A stretch of 64,000 bases of DNA from contig NW_021167079.1 of the NCBI RefSeq assembly GCF_003711515.1, positions 2,397,755 through 2,461,754 of the forward strand. The letters are read 5' to 3'. The notes under the pieces are model-generated. The model saw only the letters and a list, made by a program, of their open reading frames with translations, had not been told where the DNA came from and did no database searches. Shown piece by piece: positions 43,448 through 55,276 of the stretch (its first letter is position 1; each line of letters starts with the position of its first letter). The stretch comes from Sodiomyces alkalinus F11. Lineage: Eukaryota; Ascomycota; Sordariomycetes; Glomerellales; Plectosphaerellaceae. The position numbers and the translations under genes are program-made.

Positions 43448-46400
43448 TAGATATTTAATATTATATAGCCACCCTTATTCGTAGAAGCATATAGCGCCTA
43501 TCAACCACAGGCGCGTAATAGGAGTAAAATCGATAAAACTACTAAGACGGAGATTATAATTACCGCCTCCCTCCTAGGATACTATCGTAGCGGCACCGTA
43601 ACGCCGACGCTACGGTATAGCTAAAAGAGACGTGGGATAGTGGCCCGATTTAGTCTACGCAGAATTCGTAACGGACCCACTTTTCGTAATATAAGCGCTC
43701 CCCCCCTCGCCCGTGGCGGGATATAGCGCGGAACCGATAAGAGACCGAAAGGGGAATACTGCGCCCCCCGGAACTAAGAGTAACTAAGATTAAGGCAGAA
43801 ATTCAGGCCCTATTAGCTAACGGGAATATAATCGAGTAGGTTATAAAGCTAGTAGAGGAACTAATCACGATACGCATTACCCGTAAGGATACCGGCGTGA
43901 TACCGCTAGCTTACCTATACGCTACTATTCGCTATATTATTCGAGAGGAACTCCGAAAAGGAATAAACGGCACGAAAAAGACCTAGGCTAATATTATAGC
44001 CCGGGCTCCCGTAGCGGTACCGCCGCGGGACCCCGCCCCCCCTAAAATAATCCCCGCTAGGTATTACCGGGAACTAATTATCCGCTAAGGAACCCTCCCC
44101 GAAGACTAGCCCCTTAAAGACAGGACCCTAAAGGAGATTATCTAAGCTATAAACGCTATAACTACCCGACACGATACCGTAGCGGTATAAAAGCTACTAA
44201 GCGGGGATATCTGCCTTACCTTTACCGAAGGGGAATAGTAGTAGGCCACCTATAAGGAATAATAGATTAAGAAGGCCTTTAGTAAAGGAGCTACCCTAGC
44301 CGTATATACTTACCCTATACTAGCTAGGGCTATCCCCCGGGAGGTCCTTAACGCCTTATCCGAAGAAGATCTACTAGTATCTATACAGAATATAAACCCC
44401 GAGGTAAAAATTATCCGAGCTTAATAGCGGGTACCCCGCCGCGGTACCGGTAGGGTAGCGCTCCTCCTTATCGAATCGGCTTTACCGGAAAGGGCGGCGA
44501 GCCTTATCCGGAATACCCTCCTCTTTAAAGGGGGTAGTTATATCTATAAACTATACGACCCCGACCTAAGCCCCCTAAGATACTATAAGTGCCTATATTT
44601 TGGCTACCGAGTAAACGGCTACCCTATAGCGGAGAGGATATACTGCTACTACGCTAAGCCCGAATCGGCGCACCTATAGGGCCTAGGATATTATAAAGCT
44701 ATAGCGCCGGGGCGCCCCCGCCGTTACGCCGCTTATACTGGAGACTACGATATCTTTAATAATTCGTGCCGGCTACTAAAAAAAAAGGCCGAGAAGACCC
44801 GCGAAGCGTATAAATACTAAGCTAGGGACTTCGATATTACCCGCTAGACTAAAGCGGTATACCCACGGTAGCCGTAGATTTCCCCCCCTATTATTATCGC
44901 CTAAGACTAGGACTAACCCCTCCGTAGAGGCAGGGGTCGGCCCCCGAAAAGGATTAGAGGATAGGAAGACTCCCCGATACTAGGCCCGATAAGCGCCTAT
45001 ATAGTCCCTCGCGGGGCTAGTAAGGCACCGTAGTAGGAATCCTAAAGTTAAACCCCGGTTATACCGGGTATATTATCTTAGCCCCCCCCCCCCTTTAACT
45101 AATAGAAATCCACATCCTTTCGTGGAATATAGGGAGGAGTTAGGCGCGGCGGGAGCTACCGCTCCGGTGCCGCGCCGAGTACGACGTGATAGTAATTCAG
45201 GAACCCGGCCTTAACCGTTTCACGAAAAGCCCCGTAATCCCCTCCTAAGAGGTATACCGGCTAATCTAGGGAGGAGGATATACCCTCCTATATATCTATA
45301 AAAGATACCCGTTATATACGTAGACGTGGCGGGCCTACCGCGATACCTATGCGGTTATATTCGGGACTAAAGACGATACCCTTATAATCTAGTTAATCTA
45401 CTTAGAGAATTACTAGTTAGCTAGGATCTCTTAGAATACGCCCTTATAAGATATATTTAATATAGTACCGCTATAGGGCCGATATATCCTTATAGGGGAC
45501 TTTAACCTATACTACCCCTTATAGTTATAGCCACCGCGGTACTACCCCCGAGCCGATACCCTACTTACCCTAGCGACCCGGTAAAACCTAGACCTAGTAA
45601 CCCCCCCCGGAATAACTATATAGTACCGCCCGGGTAGGCGTGCTAGTACTATCGACCTTATATAGGTAACGTAAGGGCTCCGCTACGACTTCGGCGGCCC
45701 GGATAAAACCGTTATCGGGTCTAACCACTACTTATAGATAGCCCGAATCCTTATAGAGACGGATACCTTATCGGCTACCGCGACGATACCACTATAGGAC
45801 TTAGCCGGGCCCCGCTAGGTCTAGAAAGACTTTAACCCCTTATAGATCCCCTAGCTTACCGCTACGCGGCTATAGTAGACCGGCCCCCTTATATCACCAC
45901 GGGATATCGACTTAGCACTTAATAGCCTAATAAAAGACCTTATAACTATAGCCAATAAGGCCGCGCCGCGCCACTATAGGGGTACCCCCGGACGCTTATC
46001 CACCCCCTAATAGAACGCTAAGCTAACCGCCCTTACCTAGGAAGTAAGGCGCCTCCACCGTAGATATATATCCAGAAAGTCCCGGAACTGATAGGACGAC
46101 TTCTAGGAAGCGGAAAGGTGCTAAGATAAGGCTATAGCGGTAGCGAAGCGGCTATACTAGCGGTACCTGCTTTACTCGGCCGGGAAGGACGATAGTCTTT
46201 TTTAGCGTCTATAGAAATAGGCACGAACTAAAAGGGGCGTACTACCGGACTCCTTATCGGTGCTACTACTATACCGAGAGAATAGCGATTACCGGGTAAT
46301 TATACACGTAGAGAAAGCCGAAGTCCTTAGCCGGAAATTCTTCCCCCCCCCCTCCTTACCGCCCCTAGGCCTTTAGGCACGGAATTTCCCCCGGGGTAGG

Positions 46401-49400
46401 ATATCCGCCGAGATATTACCGTAGCGGACGTATAGGGGCGCCTTAAGAAAATAAAACCCTAGGCGGTACTAGGACCCGACGGACTCTTAGCAGGGCTCCT
46501 AAAAGCGTATAGACCCCCCCTATACTAAAGACTTAGTGCTATCTTTATAGCATGCCTTGAAGTAAGCTATTACCCGAAGAGGTGCCGCTACGCTACTATA
46601 GTAGTCCTTAAGAAGGAAGGCCGACCGCCGGCCGACTACGGGATAGTAAAAGGCTAGCGACCGATATTACTCCTTAGTATAATAGGTAAAATCCTTAAGG
46701 GGATACTAGCTAACCGGATTATAACCGTAGCAGAGGAGTAACGGCTTCTCCCGGAGGGATAGATAAGTAACCGGATAGGGCGAAGTATAAAGATAGTAGT
46801 ATAGAGAGTTATAAAGGCTGTAAGGGCGAGCTAGGCTTATAGCGGCACTGCTTCGATACTCTAACTAAATATTAAAGGCGCCTTCGATACTATCCTTCAT
46901 TCTCGCCTCCTTAGAGTGCTTAAAAGGAAAGGCTTCCCCCGGTGGCTTACTACCCTAATTAATAGCTTCCTCTAAGACCGTATAGTCTAGTTACTACTTA
47001 ATAGCGAAACGGCCCCCCCGCGGTACCTCTGTAGTAGTATACCGTAAGGCTCCCCGATCTCCCCTATCCTTTTTATCCTCTATATCTCTACTCTATACGA
47101 AGAACTAGAAAGGGTCCCTAAAATAACGGTGGTAGGTTTTACCGACGATACGAATATTATCGCTTTTAGTAGGACGGAGGCGTAGACGCGGTAACTCCTC
47201 GCCGACGCGTGGCGGATATACTTAGATTAGGAGATAGCGAGCGGACTATAGTTTGAATTAGCTAAGTGTGTTTATATCCCCTTCACGAAGTCACGCTAAC
47301 CCTTACTTACCCCGCTCCCCCTTAATACTATTTCGGTACCGGTAGTGGAGGCAATAAAGTTCCTAGGCGTTTAGCTTAATAGGAAGCTTAACTTCCGATA
47401 AAACACTAAAAAGGTAAAGAGCCGACTAGCTACCTAAATATACGCCCTCTCTAGGCTTAGTATAGTAGCGTAGGGGTATAGCTTCGTAGACGTAAAAAGG
47501 CTATACCTTATAGTAATACGGCTAGTAATCGCTTATTACGCCTTAGCCGTTTATAAGATAGGGGCCGGCCCCCGGAAAGGCCCCGCCACGGCATTTATAA
47601 CGGTATAGAACCGGTACCTCAAATTAATAGCCGGAGCCTTTAAAGCCACGCTAGTTAGGGTCCTCGAAAAGAAGACCTTTATCCCCCCTTTTAACCTATA
47701 CCTCTTAAGCCTTACTGCCCGGAAGGTCCGCCGGATATAAGAGGAGGGAACCGAAGATAAGATACTAGCCGGAGTATACGCCGTAGCGAGAGCCTTAGCG
47801 GCACCGAATCGATACTATAGGACCTATACGGCCCTCGCGTGGATAGCCTAGCTTAATACCCTAATAACCTAGACCGGAAACACGGCCCCGAGGAAAGCCC
47901 TTATAAAGGACTAGGGTTAAACCTGGGTAGAGGTATAAAGGCTATACACCTACGCCGTAACGGCACTAAGCCGCCCCCCGATATAACGCTCCCTCCGGAA
48001 ATATAGAGGACTACTAGAGCTATAAAGCGCCGTATTTACCTAAATCAGATTAGAAAAGCTAGGCCTATAAGCCTTTTTAGTAAAAGCGAGAGTGCCGGGA
48101 TTTCTAATAATGGGGTGCCCCTACGGTAATAGAGGGGCAGAAATAGCAGAGCACGTAATACTCTAGTGCTAGGACGTGACCGAGGAAGAGCGTAGGGAGC
48201 TTTTCGGTGCTATAGGGAGACTACTCACGACTAGAGGGGATTTATACGACGTACTAGACTACGATATCGAAGCCAGGACAATAGCTAAATAGTTCCTATA
48301 ACGGAAGAGGCTTAATAATTTCCGCCTTACCCTTTAAGTTATAGAAGCCTACGAGAACGCGGTGGCACCGTAACGGGGAAGAAGTAATATAACGACCTAG
48401 TTAGTATTAAATAGGGGCCTCATTAGCCGGGACCCCGGCGGTATCGAAGCGTTATCGGGCCGTAGCCCTCCCCCCTCTTTACTCCTTATTAGCCTTATCC
48501 TTACCTCCCTCGGAGGCACTAATACCGCTCTCGATATACTCGAGGTCCTAGAACCGGTTAGCTATTCTGCTATCGCGGAGGCGCCGTAGCGGAACCGAAA
48601 GGGGACTACGTATATAGTTATCTATTAGGATACCCACTATCGCCTCTATACAGCAGACGCGGCGGAGGATATCCTATAAGGTCGCCTCCACCAATAAAGT
48701 GCCGCTACGGCCGTGACCGGAAGGTAGCGCCTAAGAGACGGCCTGTCTAAAGGATAAAGCCGCCGTCTTTAGGCGCTCTTTAGCCTAATAGGTTATTAGT
48801 AAGGTGTTACCGCGATATTATAGGGAGATTACTCACCGTAACGATACTATCGCTACTAATAGCCTTTACCGATATATAAAGACTATAAGCGTTAATAAAA
48901 CACTATTACTGCTTTTTCGTAGCGGGGGGGACTTATCGACTAGTTAGATTACCTCGATATACCGACGGTACTACTACGGTATAGTAACGGCTTATATCCT
49001 TATAGGGGCGCCGGCTATTAGCGTACTAGAAGTATATGGCACCGGTGCCGGTGGTATTAGCGTAGGCGGAAACGTTATCCGGGTAGCTGCCTAGACGCTT
49101 ACTATAACGGAGGTAACTATTATAGGTTAGCTACTATAATACCACTTCGGCACTACTAGGGTATATATACGGTATAACTCGAATAGTACCTTATTTATAC
49201 CGGTTATTATTATTACTAGAGGGAGATATCTACGGTTATTAGTATACTACTACCACGGTACCGCTACAATATAGAGATACTTATAGTATACTTTTATTTA
49301 TAGTTAATATTAAGATTATTATTACTACTACTATTATACCACCTAGTTAACCCTATACCACCGCCACGCCACCCACGAACCACCACGTACGAGTTCTGAC

Positions 49401-50097
49401 TAAGGAAATTATAAATCGAGAGTAGGAAAACTAGAAGATATTACTAGTTAGCACGACGCCGTGACGGTAAGCCTTTGAGGCCGTGAGCGGGAACGTAACG
49501 GGGGATACCTATAACGTGCTCTATAGCATTATAGGAAGGAAAAGAGGAAAAGGAAAAGGACATCGAATTCTATTATCTATCTACTGTTTTTTCGGGTATA
49601 GGCGGAGCCCTACCCTTCCTACCTGTCACCGGATACAGAAGGCACCCCCCCCCCCCTAAGGGAGGTAGGAACGCCTACCTTGCCTTTTTCTTTATTAATT
49701 AAATAAAAAGAATAATAGGCGCGGCTCCGGGGACGTAGGGAGGCCGATATTAGTATACCGTGGCCGTTATACGGCGGAGACCCCGCGGCACCCTTTCGGC
49801 CCCCGCCCTATCACTAATAACCGGCCTAGGCTAACCCGAACTATAGCCTACTACCCTTACCGTTAGCTACTAGCCTAAAGGTATAATTCAGATACGTAGA
49901 CGGGGTAAACCGGAGCTATATCGGCCCCGCCGAGGCACTACTCTAACTAAGGATAAGTATAAAGGTTTTTCCCCTGGGGCCCCGGGTTTTTCCCCTTTAT
50001 AGCCACCCGAGAAGGACTATATAGTCTAAATAGGCTCCTGTAGATTGAATAGGATAGCGGAGTAAGAATAATAATAATAATAATAATATTATTATAT
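43448..50097 (+). mobile_element. LINE-C, near-full-length Tad-like retrotransposon (RIP-mutated)
   Basis: The best preserved copy. ORF1 (43.8-45.0 kb) has a Gag-like part with zinc knuckles (YYKCLYFGYRVNGYPIAE, then ERIYCYYAKPESAHL). ORF2 has an apurinic-type endonuclease (YDVIVIQEPGLN near 45180, LIGDFNLYYPL near 45505, GSNHYL near 45718). RT follows, with FTDDTNIIAFSRTEA from 47138, RLVIAYYALAVYKIGAGP near 47521, and the thumb-like VARALAAPNRYY. All interruptions I saw are TAA/TAG. The catalytic Asp-Asp survives because both codons lie in CpG, not TpG, context. Its tail (AAT)n ends at about 50097 after GGATAGCGGAGTAAGA. It starts 10-11 bp after the LINE-B tail, head-to-tail. Confidence 0.85.
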
Positions 50098-50655
50098 AGC
50101 CTTTACTCTATTTATTATATAGTATAAAGTTATTAAAATACAATTTTAAACGCTAATTAACTATAGGTATATAATAAAAGTAAAGTTAATAGATTTACTA
50201 AGATAGCGACTATAATTATTACCTCCTTTTTATAATACTATTATAATAATACTATAATACTAGCACTACTATATAACTAAAAGATTTAATAGATAGTATT
50301 ATTTTAGGCTTATTTATATAGATTCTTAATAAACTTACTTCTTATAATATAAGCCCCCCCCCCCCTAAGTAGGATATATAATATAATATTACCATTACAA
50401 ATATATAAAGGCGCCTTAAGAAAATAAAACCCTAGGTAGCGGTAAACCTAGATAAACTACTAGTAGGGCTTTTAAAGGCTTATAAACCCCGTTTATACTA
50501 ATAAATAAGTATTATTTTTATAGTATAGTTTAAAGTAAGTTATTATCTAAAAAGATACTATTATACTATTATAATAATCCTTAAAAAATAAGGCCGGCCT
50601 ACTCCTTAGTATTATTAAATAAAATAGCGGAGTAGGATTAGTAATAATACTATAA
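50098..50655 (+). mobile_element. LINE-D, internally deleted derivative
   Basis: Starts with the same 5' sequence as LINE-C (TTATATAGCC...) directly after the LINE-C tail. It follows the 5' end for about 280 bp (to near 50380), then jumps to sequence matching the RT region of LINE-C (46.41-46.68 kb; shared GGCGCCTTAAGAAAATAAAA). It then jumps to the common 3' end (AATAGCGGAGTAGGATTAGT) near 50630. Only about 560 bp remain of 6.6 kb. Very A/T-rich from RIP. Confidence 0.7.
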
Positions 50656-53218
50656 AGTATATATTATCTTTAGTTCTATAATTTATATAATAAGTACTAA
50701 AACTTCGAAGACGAATAATATAAATAAATAAATAAAGAAATAAATAATAAAAGTAACCTAATTCGCCTTACTTAATTCCCGCGTATAATCTAGTTCTGTA
50801 ACGCCCTAGCTCTCGCCTATAGCTCCTAAAGTTCCTCGAGAGTACTTTATATACTCCTACTCGTGGTTCCGTTTATATTACGTACCCCTACAGACTACGA
50901 CTATATAGCTATGCGACGTAGATTGGGTTATACCTGTATCGCTATACGACGTAGGTCAGGTTACGACCTTCTAGCCCTCGCCCGTATACTAGAGCGTTTT
51001 CGAATTAGTTTAGGATTTATTCAGGATCTATTTAGAATCTATTCGAGGAATATATACGTACCTATTACCACGCGAAGTAGCACGGCGTAGTGGTATACCG
51101 CTAGACGACACGCTCCGGAATAAACGGGTATCGTTATTATCACTAAAGTCGGAACCGGGAAAAGGGCTTTTAGTACGTTACCGCTACCGGCTACGTACGC
51201 TACCGCCACTATCACTATTACTATCTGGAAAGTCGTTTTCTTTAGCGGCATGGCGGCGTTATTTCTGCTTTATTAAATATTAATAACTAAAACTATAGTT
51301 AAGTAAATAAAGAGTACTCACGATTTCGGCGAAGAGTATTCTAATACCGGCTAGTAAGCGTAGTATCGCGGTAAGATAGCCGTGCTTATCTGGTCCGAAT
51401 AATATAAGCCTGGTCGTACTAGTCCTGATCGTACTGGCTATACCCCGTAATAACCTGGAAAAGCGGAACGTATCGCCTAGTCCACTTATAGGAGTATTTA
51501 TATAGGATCTCGACGATATTTATATCGCTACGTAGTTTATCCTAGTTTTCGGCTAGTATAGAGAAGGTAAGGCGATATAAACCAGAACGGATAATAGGGC
51601 GTCTCTTATACCGTGCCTAGCCCTTAAGTTCCGACTCGTTTATCGTGATTAAATCGTAAAGTTCGTTATACTAATCGATACTTATAGTATATAGTAACGA
51701 TATTATTCTCGTATACTTTAAGTACTACCCTCGATTAGGACCTATAAGCCGCTTATAACCTCGCCGGAAATATACTCCGTAGAGACGGATATAGCGTAGT
51801 AAGTGCTACTCCTAATCACGGTGTAGTTCTATATCTATATCTATTTATAGGTAGGTACTAAGTCCTATTATTATAGTTATATTAGCGATTCGAATCTAGA
51901 TCTATTTAGGATTAATTCAGGATTAATTATATATATATATACCTCGTATATTTTAGTAGTCTTAGTTAATAGTGGTTCTAACTAAACCCTCTCTATAAAT
52001 ATATTACTATTTTACCTCTAGATTATACCGGTCTTTAAAGATACTAAACACGGTTTGGTATATATACAGGTATATATTAGTAGTTTCACGATTCGTGAAG
52101 ACGCGTAGAAGTGGAATAGCTATAATAGCGATTAGTAACGTATATAAAGGGTAAGGAATTATTACCTTTAGATGCTTATTCACTATACTATCCCTAGATC
52201 ACCTCGATATAGCCCGTTATCCGAAGATATTTATAATTTGTATTATGCAGAAAATACTCTATAGAAGACTCTCTCCACTTATTAACCTATACTTAATAAA
52301 AATAAATCACTATCCAGCTACTCCCAGATTCGTAGATATACTAGATATACTTCTAAAAGTTAGTATTTAGGTTTCTGCTTAGTATAAAAACACTCACTTC
52401 ATTATTCTTATAGCGGTATCTATTATAAAGATACCGTATAGAAAGTAATATAGAAGCGTATAGGTAAATACTCGCGTGCTCTTTTCAAATAATTTCCCTT
52501 AGTACGTCTTTATTTACTAGACTTATATAAATATCGGTAATAGAACGTCCCTGATATTAACGAATAAACCGAGCTAATATATCAGATTAAAGGAAAGAGT
52601 CTAAAATAGTTAGAATATACTTAAATAAATCTTATATAGGACTTCCTTATCGTTATATATAGGTTACTAATCTCCCTTATAATCCCACGAAGACCTTGTA
52701 TAATAGATAGGGGTATCTTTTTAGGTAGGGGCAGAATATAACTATATATTCTATTGGAAGCCACGATAATCTAAGGGATCTAGTTTAGGTTTACTAGTAT
52801 AAAGAAGTTTAATTTAACACTATAGGGTACCCGTTTAATGTCGGGTTACTTAAGATAGTAGACTACGTCTATTATAGATTAGCTATTAAACTAATCCCAA
52901 ATTAATCCAGATTAGATCTAGATTAGGTTAGGTAACTAACTTACCGTATTTTTTTCTCCTCCTCCTATTATTTATAAATAAATAATACTCGTATTCGTTA
53001 TCTAACTCCTTTACTAAGACGATACCTTATATAAGCCTTATAATAAGGTTATAATAGTTACTATAACTTAGGAGGATAATCGTGGAGAAATACTTAGGTC
53101 GTGTCCGGTGATAATTAGTATAGCGTATAAAAACCTATCAAACGTTCCTAAGGATAATTACGTGCGTGTTTTCGGTCACTAATAGTCTATATATTACTAT
53201 CCCTCCCTCGTAGGCTTA
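50656..53218. other. Right arm, RIP-mutated with fragmentary minus-strand coding
   Basis: Minus-strand pieces with protein-like composition occur near 52.6-52.9 kb (SLIIDVVYYLK*PDIKRV; PLPKKIPLSIIQGLRGII) and 52.9-53.1 kb (LVKELDNEYEYYLFINN). They are separated by probable introns; one starts GTAAGCC at 53220. They may be later exons of the dead gene at 53219-54035. An 11-bp-type motif GGATCTATTY recurs here (51013-51044, 51898-51918). No family recognised; small ORFs at 50863-51251 are probably chance frames. Confidence 0.4.
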
Positions 53219-54035
53219 CTGCTTATTAAAACGCCTTAGGATTACGACGGCGTAGCTAATAGCTGCCTTCTTAGGAGTAAGGTCTTTAACTCGTGTACGG
53301 ATAGCGGAAATCGACTCTGCTAGCTTTTCTATAATCCTATTATAGCCGACTCTAAGTTCCGGAGTAAGATACGGATATATAATACCACCGGTATAAAGGA
53401 ATATATACCGTGTAATAATAGCCCCGGAGAACGCTATACTTATAACCACCTTACCCGGGAACGCTCGCTTAATATAGTACTATATTATTTTCTAGGGCGA
53501 TTTAACGTCTTTAGGATCTAGAGATATAATCGGAATAATATAGGTAATACTATCGGTGGCGGTTTAGGGGAATTCGGGAATTATAGCAGCGAATAAAAGC
53601 GTAGTAGCGTAAAGAGCGTTTTTAAGAACTTCTCGGCGGTTATTCTGATTAGGGTCGGCAGATAGAAGGAGCCCGGTTTCGTCGGTATTTTATTACTATA
53701 TAGAAAGGTATTAGTTATTATAATTACTTTATAGTAAGGTGCTTTTTACCACTTTAACACGCTATCGGGACTACTCCCTTTCCGGGTTCGGCTCTTTAAT
53801 ATCCTTATCCCCCCTTAAAGCGTTATCGATTATTAGAAGTCTCGGAAAACTATCACTATTATCGCCTCCCAGAGGGGGAATAGTATCGTTACTATTAGGA
53901 GCTAAAGGTTAATTCGTACCGTTAAAAGGCGGATCGGGCGTTAGATTAGGCGGCGAATATAAAAAGTCCGTAAAAGATTCTAGATTAAAATTAATAAGGT
54001 CGGAATTTAATCCGAATAAAAGATCTATCTTCGCG
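53219..54035 (-). pseudogene. RIP-killed ORF of unknown family beside the right inverted repeat
   Basis: On the minus strand a single frame runs from about 54035 to 53219 with only TAA/TAG stops. It reads IDLLFGLNSDLINFNLESFT, then FLYSPPNLTPDPPFNGTN, an acidic/Pro linker, LLLSADPNQNNRREVLKN and ALYATTLLFAAIIPEFP, then the intact stretch from VISIAFSGAIITRYIFLYTG to KKAAISYAVVILRRFNK. It ends at a GTAAGC donor. The frame begins about 100 bp inside the inverted repeat and runs inward, as a transposon gene would. I do not recognise a transposase motif, so the role is open. Confidence 0.5.
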
Positions 54036-54135
54036 GTTAGTTATTAGTTCTGCTTTCGGAATTAAATCCTACTATATACTGGATTAATTCAGAATCGATT
54101 TAGGAAGTATTAATTTTTTCGCACGCACGAGTAAG

Positions 54136-54317
54136 CGTTAATACCTACCCTCTATTACTCTCCCGTCCCGTTAACCTCACCCGACCATTACTATTAGCTT
54201 AGCGAGTAATAGTCGGGCGAGAAGTATAGGCTATAGTAATAGTCAGGTCTGGTGAACTTTACGCTAGCAGGGGGGTAATAGTCAGGTCAGCAGGGGGGGC
54301 AATGGTCAGTTGAACTG
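54136..54317 (-). repeat. Right terminal inverted repeat (182 bp)
   Basis: Inverse copy of 26707-26889. The hairpin arms (54180-54192 and 54205-54217) are nearly perfect here. It ends CTG just before TA at 54318-54319. The GACYATTAC-type motifs are present as in the left copy. The next gene-side bases are ordinary, not RIP-mutated. Confidence 0.85.
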
Positions 54318-55276
54318 TAGTCTCGTATGGGATGCCAAGATGTTCTCGACTAAGGTACGCAATAGTCGTGCTTTTGAAAAACTTGGTATATCACCCAGGT
54401 AGGTAGTTGCTTGCCTCTAACGCATGCTAGCCATTCACTAGCAAAACTGGGCCAGGGACCAGGCGGAGGAATGAGGCAAGGAACCTCACCTGCCGGTCTG
54501 GGGACTTCCTCCCTTAGATGGCCAGGACTGATCGTCATCTCTCTGTGACGCATCGGAGATACTACTGTATACTCTGCCTTACAGAGCTTGTAAGTTGTGG
54601 TGCTCTTGGCGCTGTGGAAGGGATACCTGACGATGTTACACAGACTCATGTGATGATTCGAGAAGGGAAAGAGTAACCCACACGACTACCTCGAGTCCTA
54701 CCGACTTGGAAGACAGATGACGAGTGGTAGGCACGATGAACTACATGTCTTCCATTGTCATCTCCTTGTTCGGTACCGAGTACCTACCTTAGGTACCTAG
54801 ACACCTGTCAGATTTCGGTCTTCAAGTATCTTGCCCATCCTAAATGTGTATATCCAGTGCGTTGCCACTACTTCTCTTGTTCGCCCGAGATGGGTCCTTT
54901 TTCAGCTTCAGGAATTACATGGTCCAGTCCCAGGCTCCCAAGGTCTCGCATTATATGTCGGGGAGGAACTGTCTGACAGAATAACCTCAAATCCTATCTC
55001 ACGACCTATATCGTTTTTGAGATGTGCATTGATGTCATGTCTACCTTACCTTATACACGTACGAGATGCCGTGATCTATTCTTATTCCCTCTCACCTCCT
55101 TTCGGGGCACTTCCCTATCTGCCGCATGGCCATTTGGTTTATCAACATCTCGGTACTGGCTAACTTACTGAATCAACCCTCCTCTCCATGGGCTTCCACC
55201 CCCTCACCTATTCCGCCCATTCCGCTTACACAATCTGACGACGTTTTCGGCCCAGCGACACGCTGTACAAACCGCC
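54318..55276. other. Intergenic
   Basis: About 960 bp of normal-composition DNA between the RIP block and the next gene. One GGTACC cluster lies at about 54771-54800. No supported gene, and no sign of RIP spreading. Confidence 0.45.

Larger units (their letters stand above)
26707..54317. mobile_element. 27.6-kb RIP-mutated composite mobile element bounded by inverted repeats
   Basis: The block begins and ends with inverted repeats of 183 and 182 bp, each flanked outside by TA (26705-26706 and 54318-54319), as for TA-targeting DNA transposons. Sequence between them is almost devoid of CA and TG, rich in TA, and full of TAA/TAG interruptions: the signature of CpA-to-TpA RIP on both strands. 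Just outside, CA/TG-rich DNA with intact genes resumes. Contents in order: nested element with inverted ends, LINE fragment A, Gypsy chromovirus, unknown dead ORF (-), LINE copies B, C and D, and unknown dead ORF (-). The outer repeats could instead belong to two separate copies of a small element in opposite orientation. A two-base TA match is weak evidence by itself. Confidence 0.6.

Noticed and set aside
50863..51251. Small open frames on both strands (75 and 70 codons), and 31338-31520
   Set aside because: The first pair overlaps antisense in RIP-mutated DNA without a motif; 31338-31520 is antisense to the Gypsy RNase H.
26707..54317. Starship-type giant element
   Set aside because: I found no tyrosine-recombinase (DUF3435) gene at either end; long TIRs with TA flanks do not match that class.
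26707..54317. Centromere core, given the kinetochore genes nearby
   Set aside because: Location of kinetochore protein genes says nothing about centromere position, and the block is a discrete TIR-bounded mobile sequence.
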